A stretch of 64,000 nt of DNA from Gryllotalpicola daejeonensis (GTDB lineage: Bacteria > Actinomycetota > Actinomycetes > Actinomycetales > Microbacteriaceae). Below, in pieces: positions 1-8,036 of the stretch (positions are counted from its first letter, which is position 1; the number at the start of each line of letters is the position of its first letter). Location: contig NZ_BAABBV010000001.1 in assembly GCF_039538145.1 (NCBI RefSeq), positions 868,001 through 932,000 on the forward strand, in the 5' to 3' direction. Made by a program: the position numbers and the translations under genes. Below the pieces are notes generated by a model. That model ran no database searches. It saw only the letters and a program-made list of their open reading frames with translations, and was not told the origin of the DNA.

Positions 1-61
1 GGTCGTCGTGCGCGTGGTGCAGCGTCGCCGACACCAGATGCCGTAGTCCACTGGCTCGAGC

Positions 62-90
62 AAACAAAAAGACCCGCTCGAAAGCGGGTC
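62..90 (-). terminator. Rho-independent terminator after tRNA-Gln
   Basis: On the minus strand the 8-bp arms GACCCGCT and AGCGGGTC (71-90) enclose a 4-nt loop and are followed by TTTTTGTTTG. This is a textbook intrinsic terminator starting 10 bases after the tRNA. Bases 1-61 beyond it hold no gene I can recognise. Confidence 0.9.
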
Positions 91-100
91 TCTCTCAGTG

Positions 101-172
101 CTGGGGTACCTGGACTCGAACCAAGAACAACTGAACCAGAATCAGCCGTGTTGCCAATTACACCATACCCCA
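101..172 (-). tRNA. tRNA-Gln (anticodon CTG)
   Basis: Read on the minus strand, the 7-bp acceptor stem TGGGGTA/TACCCCA closes a cloverleaf with a D arm, an anticodon stem GCTGA/TCAGT holding the loop TTCTGGT (anticodon CTG, reading CAG) and a T arm containing GGTTCGAGTCC. The discriminator base is G and CCA is not encoded. The gene lies 36 bases downstream of the flavoprotein gene and next but one to gltX. In actinobacteria that lack GlnRS, GluRS charges tRNA-Gln with glutamate before GatCAB amidation, so the neighbourhood makes functional sense. The strong terminator directly downstream supports an active transcription unit. Confidence 0.97.
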
Positions 173-208
173 ATGGCCAGAACCGAAGCTCGGGCACAAG
201 AGAACACT

Positions 209-1189
209 TTACCCGATGAACTCGCCGTCTCTGAAATCGGGCGAGCCCTCGGCGAGCCGTCCGTCCCGCGCGACGGGTCGCCCGAGCAGGTCACGGTGGA
301 TGGTGCGCGCCACAACAGCGCCCTCCCCCGCGGCGACCGCGATCTGCATCGGTTCGCGGGCTGTCACGTCGCCGGCCGCGTAGAGCCCCGGCACCGAGGT
401 GCGGAAGCGCGCATCGACGACCACGCGGCCGTGGGCGTCACGCGAAGCATCCGTCTCAGCAAGGAAATCCGCCTGCGGAATCCAGTCGGGCCGCACGAAG
501 CCGCCCTCGCGCGCGACGACGCGGCCCGATGCGAGGCGCACGCCGGTCATGACCGCGCGCTCCCCCTCGATCGCCACCACCGGCTCGCGCTCGAGGCCGA
601 TTCCGGCAGCGGCAAGCGTCTCCGCATCGGCATCCGAAAGATCTCCGCAGAACACGATCAGGTCGGGCGCCCAGTGCGCGATCTCGAGCGCCCGGTCGAC
701 CAGATCTGGCCCCGAGCCGAGCAGCGCCAGCGCCTGCCCGCTCTTCTCGTACGCATCGCACTCGATGCACGAGTGCAGCGCGGTGCCGTAGTACGCGCGC
801 AGGTTCTCGATCGCGGGCAGCACCTCGGTCAGCCCCGTCGCGACGAGCACCGCCTGCGGGTGCACGACCAGGTCGGGCCCGCCGCGCAGCCCGGTGACGG
901 AGACCGTCAGATCAGCGCCGACCGACTCGACCAGGCCGCTCGTGTGCGCCGCCCCAGGGTAGGCGAGGAACTGCTCGCGCCCCACCCGCCGCAGCTCGAG
1001 GGGCGGGATGCCGTCGAGCCCCAGCGTGCCGTGCGAGTGCAGCGTGGGCGCGTGCCGCGGCCGGTTCGCATCGACCATGAGCACGCTGCGCCGGGCGCGC
1101 ACGAGGTTCAGCCCCGCCGTGAGGCCGGCCGGACCGGCCCCGATGATGACGACGTCGGGCTGCGCGCCCTCAGCCGGCGAGGTGGGCAT
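209..1189 (-). CDS. NAD(P)/FAD-dependent oxidoreductase, thioredoxin-reductase-like
   Basis: This 326-residue protein has the two-Rossmann layout of low-molecular-weight thioredoxin reductases. An FAD site GAGPAG lies at residues 17-22. A dithiol CIECD (Cys141 and Cys144) sits where TrxR carries its active-site CATC, followed by the NAD(P) site GSGP. Near the C-terminus AAGDVTA binds FAD. I chose the ATG at 1189, which overlaps the end of gltX by 20 bases. An upstream in-frame start at 1264 would add 25 low-complexity Ser/Arg residues read from inside gltX. No strong ribosome site is visible, so translation is probably coupled to gltX. The CIEC variant argues against a standard TrxB. The electron acceptor is unknown. 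Confidence 0.85.
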   Translation of the reverse strand: MPTSPAEGAQPDVVIIGAGPAGLTAGLNLVRARRSVLMVDANRPRHAPTLHSHGTLGLDGIPPLELRRVGREQFLAYPGAAHTSGLVESVGADLTVSVTGLRGGPDLVVHPQAVLVATGLTEVLPAIENLRAYYGTALHSCIECDAYEKSGQALALLGSGPDLVDRALEIAHWAPDLIVFCGDLSDADAETLAAAGIGLEREPVVAIEGERAVMTGVRLASGRVVAREGGFVRPDWIPQADFLAETDASRDAHGRVVVDARFRTSVPGLYAAGDVTAREPMQIAVAAGEGAVVARTIHRDLLGRPVARDGRLAEGSPDFRDGEFIG

Positions 1190-2684
1190 CGAGCTTGGCG
1201 AGACGCGCGAGCGTCTCCTGCTTCCCGAGGATCTCGAACGATTCGAAGAGGGGCGGCGAGACACGGCGACCGGATGCCGCGACCCGCAGCGCCCCGAAGG
1301 CGTTGCGCGGCTTGAGTCCGAGGTTCTCGATCAGAGCCGCACGAAGCGCCTCTTCGATCTCGGCGGTCTGCCACGTCTCGAGCGGCTCGAGGGCGGCGAT
1401 CGACGCTTGAAGCACCGCAGGCGCGACATCCGTCAGCGTCGCCAGCGCGTCATCTTCATACGTGAGCGACGCCGCATCGGTGAAGAGGAAGCCGAGCATG
1501 CCGGGGGCCTCGCCGAGCAGCTGCATGCGCTCCTGCACGAGGGGCGCCGCCTTGAGCAGCACGACGCGCTCGGCCTCTGTGACTGTGTCACCGAGAATAC
1601 CGGCGGCCTGAAGGTAGGGAATCGTGCGCTCGGCGAAGTCGTCGACCGCGAGCAGGCGGATGTGGTCGCCGTTGATCGACTCTGCCTTCTTCTGGTCGAA
1701 GCGCGCCGGGTTCGGGTTCACGTCGGCGATGTCGAACTTCTCGACGAACTCGTCGCGTGAGAACACGTCGCGGTCGGCCGAGAAGCCCCAGCCGAGCAGC
1801 GCGAGGTAGTTGTCGAGGCCCTCGGGGATGAATCCCCGGTCGCGGTGGTGGAAGAGGTTGGCCTCAGGCGCGCGCTTCGAGAGCTTCTTGTTGCCCTCGC
1901 CGAGCACGAGCGGCATGTGGGCGAAGCGCGGCACGAACGTCGTGTAGCCCAAGTCGATGAGCGCGCGATAGAGCACGATCTGGCGGCCGGTCGAGGGCAT
2001 CAGGTCCTCGCCGCGCAGCACGTGGGTGATCTGCATGACCGCGTCGTCGACGGGGTTCACGAGCGTGTAGAGCGGATGCCCGTTGGGGCGCACGATCACG
2101 AAGTCGCCGAAGGAGCCGGCCGGGAAGGTGACCTCGCCGCGGATGAGGTCGTGGAAGGTGATGTCCTCGTCGGGCACCCGCAGGCGGATGGCCGGTTCGC
2201 GGCCCTCTGCGCGGAACGCCGCCTTCTGCTCGTCCGTCAGGTTGCGGTCGAAGTTGTCATAGCCCTGGGCACGGGGGCGGCCGTTCGCGTCGTTGCGCGC
2301 GTCGATCTCTTCGGCGTTCGAGAACGACTCGTAGGCGTGGCCCGACTCGAGCAGCTTCGCCACGACCTCGCGGTAGAGGTCGTAGCGCTCCGACTGCCGG
2401 TACGGCGCGTACGGCCCACCGACGCCGAGCCCTTCGTCCCAGTCGATGCCGAGCCAGGTCAGCCCGTCGACCACCTGGTCGAGGCTCTCCTGGCTGTCGC
2501 GCGCCGCGTCGGTGTCCTCGATGCGGAAGATCAGCTTGCCGCCGTTGTGGCGCGCATAGGCCCAGTTGAACAGGGCGGTGCGGATGAGGCCCACGTGGGG
2601 CGTTCCGGTCGGCGATGGGCAGAACCGCACGCGCACCTCGGCGCCGGTCGCGGTCGAAAACGGGTACTCGCGTGCGTCAGACAT
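1170..2684 (-). CDS. gltX: Glutamyl-tRNA synthetase
   Basis: A cytoplasmic class I aminoacyl-tRNA synthetase of 504 residues that attaches glutamate to tRNA-Glu and, in organisms without GlnRS, also to tRNA-Gln. The HIGH signature appears as HVGL at residues 30-33 and the KMSKS loop as KLSKR at 267-271. The Rossmann catalytic half is followed by the helical anticodon-binding half, and the length is normal for the family. It heads a unit that continues into the flavoprotein and the tRNA-Gln gene. A -10-like box TAAACT lies 9 bases before the ATG. Confidence 0.97.
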   Translation of the reverse strand: MSDAREYPFSTATGAEVRVRFCPSPTGTPHVGLIRTALFNWAYARHNGGKLIFRIEDTDAARDSQESLDQVVDGLTWLGIDWDEGLGVGGPYAPYRQSERYDLYREVVAKLLESGHAYESFSNAEEIDARNDANGRPRAQGYDNFDRNLTDEQKAAFRAEGREPAIRLRVPDEDITFHDLIRGEVTFPAGSFGDFVIVRPNGHPLYTLVNPVDDAVMQITHVLRGEDLMPSTGRQIVLYRALIDLGYTTFVPRFAHMPLVLGEGNKKLSKRAPEANLFHHRDRGFIPEGLDNYLALLGWGFSADRDVFSRDEFVEKFDIADVNPNPARFDQKKAESINGDHIRLLAVDDFAERTIPYLQAAGILGDTVTEAERVVLLKAAPLVQERMQLLGEAPGMLGFLFTDAASLTYEDDALATLTDVAPAVLQASIAALEPLETWQTAEIEEALRAALIENLGLKPRNAFGALRVAASGRRVSPPLFESFEILGKQETLARLAKLDAHLAG

Positions 2685-2693
2685 ACGACGGCA

Positions 2694-2699
2694 AGTTTA
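2694..2699 (-). promoter_or_regulatory. -10 box of gltX
   Basis: TAAACT on the minus strand, 9 bases before the gltX start. It fits the actinobacterial TANNNT consensus. The implied 5' leader is only about 2-3 bases. Confidence 0.45.
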
Positions 2700-3671
2700 C
2701 CGAGCCGAGGAGCCCGCTTCCGCGAGTTCGAGCCGCGCGAGATCGAGCGAGTGCAGGGTCTCGAGGGTCGCCGCGACGGCGGGCACGCGGCTCGCGCCCT
2801 CGGTCGTCACGACGTGGATCGTGCGCGAGTGGCCGCGGGCCGTCGGCCGCAGCACGATGCCCTCGGGCACGCGGGTCGAGGCGAGGGCCAGCGTGGGCAC
2901 GAGGGCGATGCCGATGCCGGCATCCGCCATGCCGAGCACGGCCGAGAAGTTGTCGGTCTCATAGGCGATCGTCGGCGTGTAGCCCGCCGACTCGGTGACC
3001 TGCAGCAGGTGGCCGCGGCAGCGCGGGCAGCCCGCGATCCACGTCTCGCCGGCGAGCTCTTCGAGGCGCACGCGCTGGTGCGACGCCGCCGGGTGCGCGG
3101 CCGGCAGCGCCACCAGCATCTCGTCCTGCCAGAGAGAGTCGACGGTGAGACCCTGCGCGCTCTCCTGGTGTGGGTCGACGCGGTCGCCGGGGTAGCTGAA
3201 GGTGATCGCAACATCGACAGACCCCGAGCGCACGGCCTCGACCGCCTCGGGCGGCTCTGCCTCGAGATAGCTGATGGAGAGGCCGGGATGCTTCGCCGAC
3301 AGTTCCTTCACCAGCTTCGGCACCACGGTCGACGAGGCGGTCGGGAAGCCCGCGAGCCGCACGCGCCCCGAGCGCAGGCCGCTCAAGCCGGCGAGCTCGC
3401 CGGCGGCCGCATCGAACGCGTTGGTGATCGTGCGCGCGTGCCGCGCGAGCACCTCGCCCGCCTCTGTGAGGCGAACCGACCGCCCCACGCGTTCGGCGAG
3501 GGCCAGACCGAGCCGCTGCTCCGCGCGCCGCAGGTGCTGGCTGACGGCCGGCTGGCTGTAGCCGAGCGCCTCGGCGGCGGCCGTGATCGAGCCCTGCTCG
3601 GCGATCGCGCCGACGATGCGCAGCGTCTGCGCATCGAGTTCGGGGAATTGCGGAGCCGGGGTGAGTGTCAC
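2697..3671 (-). CDS. LysR-family transcriptional regulator
   Basis: A 324-residue regulator with an N-terminal winged helix-turn-helix (about residues 14-60, containing AAEALGYSQPAVSQHLRR) and a periplasmic-binding-protein-like effector domain for the rest. The effector domain carries an unusual CPRC motif (AGCPRCRGH), possibly metal- or redox-responsive. The start is GTG at 3671, with no clear ribosome site. It is divergent from an aminotransferase-permease pair across 92 bases that contain several inverted repeats, the classic LysR arrangement. I infer that it controls those two genes. The effector is unknown. Confidence 0.88.
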   Translation of the reverse strand: MTLTPAPQFPELDAQTLRIVGAIAEQGSITAAAEALGYSQPAVSQHLRRAEQRLGLALAERVGRSVRLTEAGEVLARHARTITNAFDAAAGELAGLSGLRSGRVRLAGFPTASSTVVPKLVKELSAKHPGLSISYLEAEPPEAVEAVRSGSVDVAITFSYPGDRVDPHQESAQGLTVDSLWQDEMLVALPAAHPAASHQRVRLEELAGETWIAGCPRCRGHLLQVTESAGYTPTIAYETDNFSAVLGMADAGIGIALVPTLALASTRVPEGIVLRPTARGHSRTIHVVTTEGASRVPAVAATLETLHSLDLARLELAEAGSSAR

Positions 3672-3736
3672 CTGGTCAGTCTACCAGGCGCATAACCGGC
3701 GGTTATCGAATCCATCGATCACATGTTCTTGTGTGA
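3671..3736. promoter_or_regulatory. Cluster of inverted repeats between LysR gene and aminotransferase gene
   Basis: Three dyads lie in the divergent promoter region. They are CCTGGT-N6-ACCAGG (3671-3688, touching the LysR start), ATAACC-GGC-GGTTAT (3692-3706) and TCACA-N8-TGTGA (3719-3736). LysR regulators usually bind such dyads between divergent genes. Which one is the operator cannot be told from sequence. Confidence 0.55.
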
Positions 3737-3763
3737 TGAATCACTCAGGTCGAATCTTGAGCC

Positions 3764-4828
3764 ATGATCGAGTCTCTTCGCGAGGAGTTCGCCGCCACGA
3801 GCGGCTACCTCGCCGCGTGCACCATGGGCCTCGCTCCCGCCTCGACACGACGCGCCATCAGCGCCGACCTCGAGCTGTGGGCCGCAGGCCTCGCCTCCAT
3901 GGGCGGCTACGACGACATCGCCAATCGAGGGCGCGCCGCGTTCGCGCGGCTCTCCCACGTCTCGCCGAGCAGGGTCGCCATCGGCGCCCAGGTGTCTGTG
4001 CAGGCATCCGTCATCGCCCTCGCCGCGCCCGACGATGCCGAGATCCTCTGCGTGAACGGCGACTTCAGCTCGGTGCTCATGCCGTTCGCGCAGCAGGCCC
4101 ACCGCGGCGTGCGCCTGCGTCAGGTGCCGCTCGAGGCGCTCGCGGACTCGGTCACCGACGAGACGTGGCTGGTCGCGTTCTCGCTCGTGCAGTCCGCCAC
4201 GGGCCGCATCGCCGATGCTGACGCCGTGCTGGATGCCGCCGCACGTCACGGCACGCGCACGCTCGTGGACCTCACCCAGTCGGCGGGCTGGCTCGATTTC
4301 GATGCGAGCCGAGCGGATGCCACGCTGACGCACGCCTACAAGTGGCTGTGCGCCCCGCGCGGCGCGTGCCTGATGACCGTCTCCGAGCGCTTCCAGCATG
4401 AGCTGCGGCCCGTGCAGGCCGGGTGGTACGCCGGCGCCGACATCTTCAGCTCGTGTTACGGGCCCGACATCGTGCTGGCCGATGACGCCCGGCGCTTCGA
4501 CGTCTCACCGGCGTGGCAGGCGTGGGTCGGCGCGGCCGCGTCACTCGAGCTGTTCGCCGGGCTCGACCTCGAGGCGGTGCGGGCGCACGACGTCGGCCTC
4601 GCCGACGAGCTGCGGGCGGCGCTCGGCCTGCCTGCGACCGGCTCGGCGATCGTCACGTGGGCCGACCCCGGCGGGCGCGACGTGCAGGCGATGACGGATG
4701 CCGGGCTCACGGTCTCCGGCAGGGCCGGCAACGCGCGGGTCGCGTTCCATGTGTGGAACGACGAGCGGGGTGTCGCCCGCATCGTCGACGCGGTGCGGCA
4801 GCCGGCCGCCACGGCGCCCGTTCAATGA
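3764..4828 (+). CDS. Class V PLP-dependent aminotransferase
   Basis: A 354-residue fold-type I PLP enzyme related to cysteine desulfurases and kynureninase. The PLP-binding Asp169 lies in LVDLTQSAG, and the Schiff-base lysine is Lys193 in HAYKWLCAPRG. The active-site cysteine loop of true cysteine desulfurases is not evident, so I do not call it NifS/SufS. The ATG at 3764 follows a weak -10-like box GAATCT by 6 bases. An amino acid permease follows 25 bases downstream and a LysR regulator is divergent. Together these suggest uptake and catabolism of an amino acid or amine, but the substrate is not readable. Confidence 0.85.
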   Translation: MIESLREEFAATSGYLAACTMGLAPASTRRAISADLELWAAGLASMGGYDDIANRGRAAFARLSHVSPSRVAIGAQVSVQASVIALAAPDDAEILCVNGDFSSVLMPFAQQAHRGVRLRQVPLEALADSVTDETWLVAFSLVQSATGRIADADAVLDAAARHGTRTLVDLTQSAGWLDFDASRADATLTHAYKWLCAPRGACLMTVSERFQHELRPVQAGWYAGADIFSSCYGPDIVLADDARRFDVSPAWQAWVGAAASLELFAGLDLEAVRAHDVGLADELRAALGLPATGSAIVTWADPGGRDVQAMTDAGLTVSGRAGNARVAFHVWNDERGVARIVDAVRQPAATAPVQ

Positions 4829-4841
4829 CGGTGGTGCTCAG

Positions 4842-4847
4842 TACCTT
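4842..4847 (+). promoter_or_regulatory. -10 box, leaderless promoter of APC permease
   Basis: TACCTT ends exactly 6 bases before the permease ATG. That implies transcription starts at or beside the start codon, even though the upstream gene ends only 25 bases away. Confidence 0.55.
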
Positions 4848-4853
4848 TACTGC

Positions 4854-6122
4854 ATGACCTCCGATGGGCCCGCATCGGGCGTCGAGCAGCTCGCCGTGGA
4901 GGCGGCGCCCGGCGGCCTCTCGACCACCCAGGGCGCGACGATCACGATCGGCGCACTGCTCGGCACGGGCGTGATCTCGTTGCCCGGAATCGCCGCCGAC
5001 GACGCCGGCCCCGCCTCGCTCGTCGCGTGGGCGGCTCTACTCATCCTGTCGATTCCCCTCGCGACGACGTTCGCCGCGCTCGGGTCGCGCTTCCCGGGCG
5101 GTGGCGGCGTCACGAGCTACGCGCGCCGTGCCTTCGGGGGCTATGCGGGAACGGCGCTCGGCTGGCCCATGGTCTTCGCCACCGGTGTCGCGGCCCCCGT
5201 GGCAGCCGGATTCGCGGGCTCGTACATCGCCGACGCGACGGGCGGCGGCAGGCACGTCAGCGTGCTTTCCACCGCCGGAATCATGCTCGTGGTGGTCACC
5301 ATGAACTGGTTCGGCATCCGCATCTCGGCACGCGTGCAGCTGGTGATCATGTCGGCCATCGCCGCGACGCTCGTGGTGACGGTCGCCATCGCGCTGCCAC
5401 ATGCGCAGTCGTCGAACCTCACGCCGTTCGCGCCGCACGGCGTCGGTGGCATCGCGACCGCAGCGGGCGCCCTCGTGTGGGCCTTCGGCGGGTGGGAGGT
5501 GATGGCCTCCCTCTCCGGGGAGTACCGCGACCCGGCGCGCAGCATCACCCGAGCGACCACTGCGGCGCTCATCGTCGTCGCAGCCCTCTACCTGAGCGTC
5601 GCCTTCGTCACCGTCGCCGTGCTCGGGGCGGCGCCGGGCAGCGCGCCCCTGTCATCGCTGCTCGTCGTCAGGCTCGGCCCGGCGGCCCGCCCCGTCATGA
5701 CGGTGATCGCGACGCTTCTGACCGTCGGCACCATGAACTCGTACTTCGCCGGCACGGCCCGGCTCGCCGCCGCGCTGGCCGCGGAGCGCTCGCTTCCGCG
5801 CTTCCTCGATCAGCGCGGCGAGCCGCGCCGCGCGCTGCTGACGATCACGCTGCTCGGCTTCGCCTCTCTCGCAGCCATCGCCCTCCTGCACACCGACAGC
5901 GAGGCGATCCTCATGTTCATGTCGGCGACGATCGCCGCGGCCTACCTCGTCTCGAGCGTCGCCGCACTGCGGCTTCTGCCGAGAGGAAGCACCGGCCGTC
6001 GGGTCACCATGATCGCGCTCGTGGCGTCACTCGCACTCGTGATCGCGACCGGGTGGTCGCTGCTGGCGCCGGTGGTCGTCGGAGCGCTCGGGTGCCTCTG
6101 GTACCGCGTCAGGCGGCCTTGA
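4854..6122 (+). CDS. APC-superfamily amino acid permease
   Basis: A 422-residue integral membrane protein with about 12 hydrophobic segments. The N-terminal segment TIGALLGTGVISLPG is the substrate-binding GXG loop typical of the amino acid-polyamine-organocation superfamily. GGEV-like WAFGGWEVMASLSGEYRDP around helix 6 is also typical. I chose the ATG at 4854, supported by the -10 box. An in-frame ATG at 4698 lies inside the aminotransferase gene. Its 3' end overlaps the convergent hydrolase gene by 14 bases. With the preceding aminotransferase and the divergent LysR gene it forms a likely amino acid utilisation cassette. Confidence 0.9.
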   Translation: MTSDGPASGVEQLAVEAAPGGLSTTQGATITIGALLGTGVISLPGIAADDAGPASLVAWAALLILSIPLATTFAALGSRFPGGGGVTSYARRAFGGYAGTALGWPMVFATGVAAPVAAGFAGSYIADATGGGRHVSVLSTAGIMLVVVTMNWFGIRISARVQLVIMSAIAATLVVTVAIALPHAQSSNLTPFAPHGVGGIATAAGALVWAFGGWEVMASLSGEYRDPARSITRATTAALIVVAALYLSVAFVTVAVLGAAPGSAPLSSLLVVRLGPAARPVMTVIATLLTVGTMNSYFAGTARLAAALAAERSLPRFLDQRGEPRRALLTITLLGFASLAAIALLHTDSEAILMFMSATIAAAYLVSSVAALRLLPRGSTGRRVTMIALVASLALVIATGWSLLAPVVVGALGCLWYRVRRP

Positions 6123-6891
6123 CCGGGTTCCGCAGGATTCCGAGCCCCTCGATCTCGACCTCGACGGTGTCGCCTGCCGCGATCGGCCCGACCCCCGCCG
6201 GGGTGCCCGTCATGATGACGTCGCCCGGCAGCAGCGTGAACGCGGCTGAGGCGTGCGCGATGATCGCCGGCACGTCGAAGATCAGGTCTGAGATGTTGCC
6301 GTCTTGGCGGATCTCGCCGTTGACGCGCGTCTGGATCGCGGCATCCGCCAGCTCGAACTCGGTCTCGATGACGGGGCCGAGCGGCGCGAACGTATCGAAG
6401 CCCTTCGCGCGTGCCCACTGGCCGTCGGCGACCTGCAGGTCGCGCGCCGAGACGTCGTTGCCGATGGTGTAGCCGAAGACGTAGTCGAGCGCGCGCTCAG
6501 CCGGCACGTTCTTCGCGACCTTGCCGATGACGACGACGAGCTCGCCCTCGTGCTCGACCTTGTTCGAGATGGCAGGCAGCACGATCGGCTCGTTCGGACC
6601 GATCACCGCGGTGTTCGGCTTGAGGAACAGCAGCGGCTCCTTCGGCACGTCGCCGCCGGTGACCGACTTCATCTCTTCGACGTGGTCGTGATAGTTCTTG
6701 CCGACGCCGACGACCTTCGAACGCGGGATCACGGGCGCGACGAGCGTGACCTCGGTGATCTTGGCGCGCTCGCCCGTCGTCTCGTATCCGGCGAACATGG
6801 GGTCGCCCTTGAGCAGCACCCACTCCTGCTCTTCAGGGTCGAGGATGCCGTAGGTGAGCACACCCTCGTGCTGGAAGCGCCCGATCTTCAC
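6109..6891 (-). CDS. Fumarylacetoacetate hydrolase family protein
   Basis: A 260-residue protein with the FAH C-terminal fold throughout. Visible family residues include VGVGKNYHDHVEEM, the metal-binding acidic HEGELVVVIG segment, GNDVSARD and PGDVIMTGTPAGVGP. Related enzymes are 2-keto-4-pentenoate hydratases, oxaloacetate decarboxylases and acylpyruvases, and the exact reaction cannot be assigned. Its GTG start overlaps the ilvE stop (GTGA), so it is translationally coupled to ilvE. From memory this FAH gene beside ilvE and gltX recurs in actinobacteria, suggesting a housekeeping or damage-repair role. Confidence 0.9.
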   Translation of the reverse strand: MKIGRFQHEGVLTYGILDPEEQEWVLLKGDPMFAGYETTGERAKITEVTLVAPVIPRSKVVGVGKNYHDHVEEMKSVTGGDVPKEPLLFLKPNTAVIGPNEPIVLPAISNKVEHEGELVVVIGKVAKNVPAERALDYVFGYTIGNDVSARDLQVADGQWARAKGFDTFAPLGPVIETEFELADAAIQTRVNGEIRQDGNISDLIFDVPAIIAHASAAFTLLPGDVIMTGTPAGVGPIAAGDTVEVEIEGLGILRNPVKAA

Positions 6892-8024
6892 TTGGCGCTG
6901 CTCTCGTCGTCGGAACCGGCGTCAAGGCGGTACAGCCACCCGTGCGTGTCTTCGATGCGGCCGTACTGGATGTCGGTCAGCTCCTTGCGCAGTGACATCG
7001 CGACCGACTTGTCCTCGGGCAGCACCGGCAGCTCGATGGTGAAGTCCTTCGCCTTGAGGCGCGCGATCGGGTTCACCACCGCCGCGGTGCCGCACGCGAA
7101 CGCCTCGACGATCTCGCCGCTCGCGGCACCCTCGCGCCACTCCTCGATCGAGACGGCGCGGCGCTCGACGGCGTGGCCGCGCTCTTCCGCGAGTTGCAGC
7201 AGCGAGTCGCGCGTGATGCCCTCGAGGATGCTGTCGGAGGCCGGCGTCACGAGCGTGCCGTCCTTCTTCACGAGCACGAGGTTCATGCCGCCGAGCTCTT
7301 CGAGGTTGCCGTCCTGCAGGAACAGCACCTGGTCGCAGCCCTGCGCATAGGCCTCCTGCTGGGGAAGCAGCGACGCCGCGTAGTTGCCGCCGGTCTTCGC
7401 CGCACCGGTGCCGCCGTGGCCGGCGCGCGCGTAGTCGGTCGACAGCCAGATCGACACCGGCTGCACGCCGCCCGTGAAGTAGGCGCCTGCGGGCGAGGCG
7501 ATCACGAAGTAGTAGACCTTGCGTGCGGCGCGCACGCCGAGGAACGCCTCTGCGGCGAACATGAACGGCCGCAGGTAGAGGCTCGTCTCGCCACCCTCGG
7601 GCACCCACGCGGCATCCGCCCGCACCAGGTTCTTCAGCGAGTCGAGGAAGACCGGCAGCGGCAGCTCGGGCAGCGCGAGGCGGCGCGCCGAACGCTGCAG
7701 GCGCAGGCCGTTCTGATCGGGCCGGAAGGTCCAGATCGAGCCGTCCGCGTGACGGTAGGCCTTGAGACCCTCGAAGATCTCCTGCCCGTAGTGCAGCACC
7801 GCCGCGGCTGGGTCGAGCGAGATCTTGGCATAGGGCTCGATGGTCGCCCGATGCCAGCCGCCGCGCTCGCTCCAGTGGATCTGCGCCATGTGATCGGTGA
7901 AATGCAGGCCGAAACCGGGGTTCGCGAGGATCTCGGCGCGCTCGGCGTCGGACTTCGGCGAGGGGTTCTGCGTCACTGCGAACTGCAGCGGCGAGATGTC
8001 GGTGAGCGGAAGCGAGAGGGACAT
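6888..8024 (-). CDS. ilvE: Branched-chain amino acid aminotransferase
   Basis: A 378-residue class IV PLP aminotransferase that makes the last step to valine, leucine and isoleucine from their 2-keto acids with glutamate. The substrate-loop region HYGQEIFEGLKAYR is at 78-91, and the PLP lysine is Lys210 in GAAKTGGNYAAS. Length and motifs match actinobacterial IlvE. It lies 9 bases downstream of leuB yet has its own promoter box TAAGGT that ends 6 bases before the ATG, so it can be transcribed alone as well as with leuB. Confidence 0.96.
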   Translation of the reverse strand: MSLSLPLTDISPLQFAVTQNPSPKSDAERAEILANPGFGLHFTDHMAQIHWSERGGWHRATIEPYAKISLDPAAAVLHYGQEIFEGLKAYRHADGSIWTFRPDQNGLRLQRSARRLALPELPLPVFLDSLKNLVRADAAWVPEGGETSLYLRPFMFAAEAFLGVRAARKVYYFVIASPAGAYFTGGVQPVSIWLSTDYARAGHGGTGAAKTGGNYAASLLPQQEAYAQGCDQVLFLQDGNLEELGGMNLVLVKKDGTLVTPASDSILEGITRDSLLQLAEERGHAVERRAVSIEEWREGAASGEIVEAFACGTAAVVNPIARLKAKDFTIELPVLPEDKSVAMSLRKELTDIQYGRIEDTHGWLYRLDAGSDDESSAK

Positions 8025-8030
8025 ACCTAG

Positions 8031-8036
8031 ACCTTA
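8031..8036 (-). promoter_or_regulatory. -10 box, leaderless promoter of ilvE (contains leuB stop codon)
   Basis: TAAGGT on the minus strand ends 6 bases before the ilvE ATG. Its first three bases are the TAA stop codon of leuB. Confidence 0.55.

Noticed and set aside
1..60. End of a protein gene at the left edge
   Set aside because: Short open frames exist on both strands, but none has a recognisable sequence or boundary.
98..1315. 405-codon plus-strand frame across the tRNA and flavoprotein gene
   Set aside because: It is antisense to a well-supported flavoprotein and the tRNA; the Arg/Ala/His-rich translation is typical of GC-rich shadow frames.
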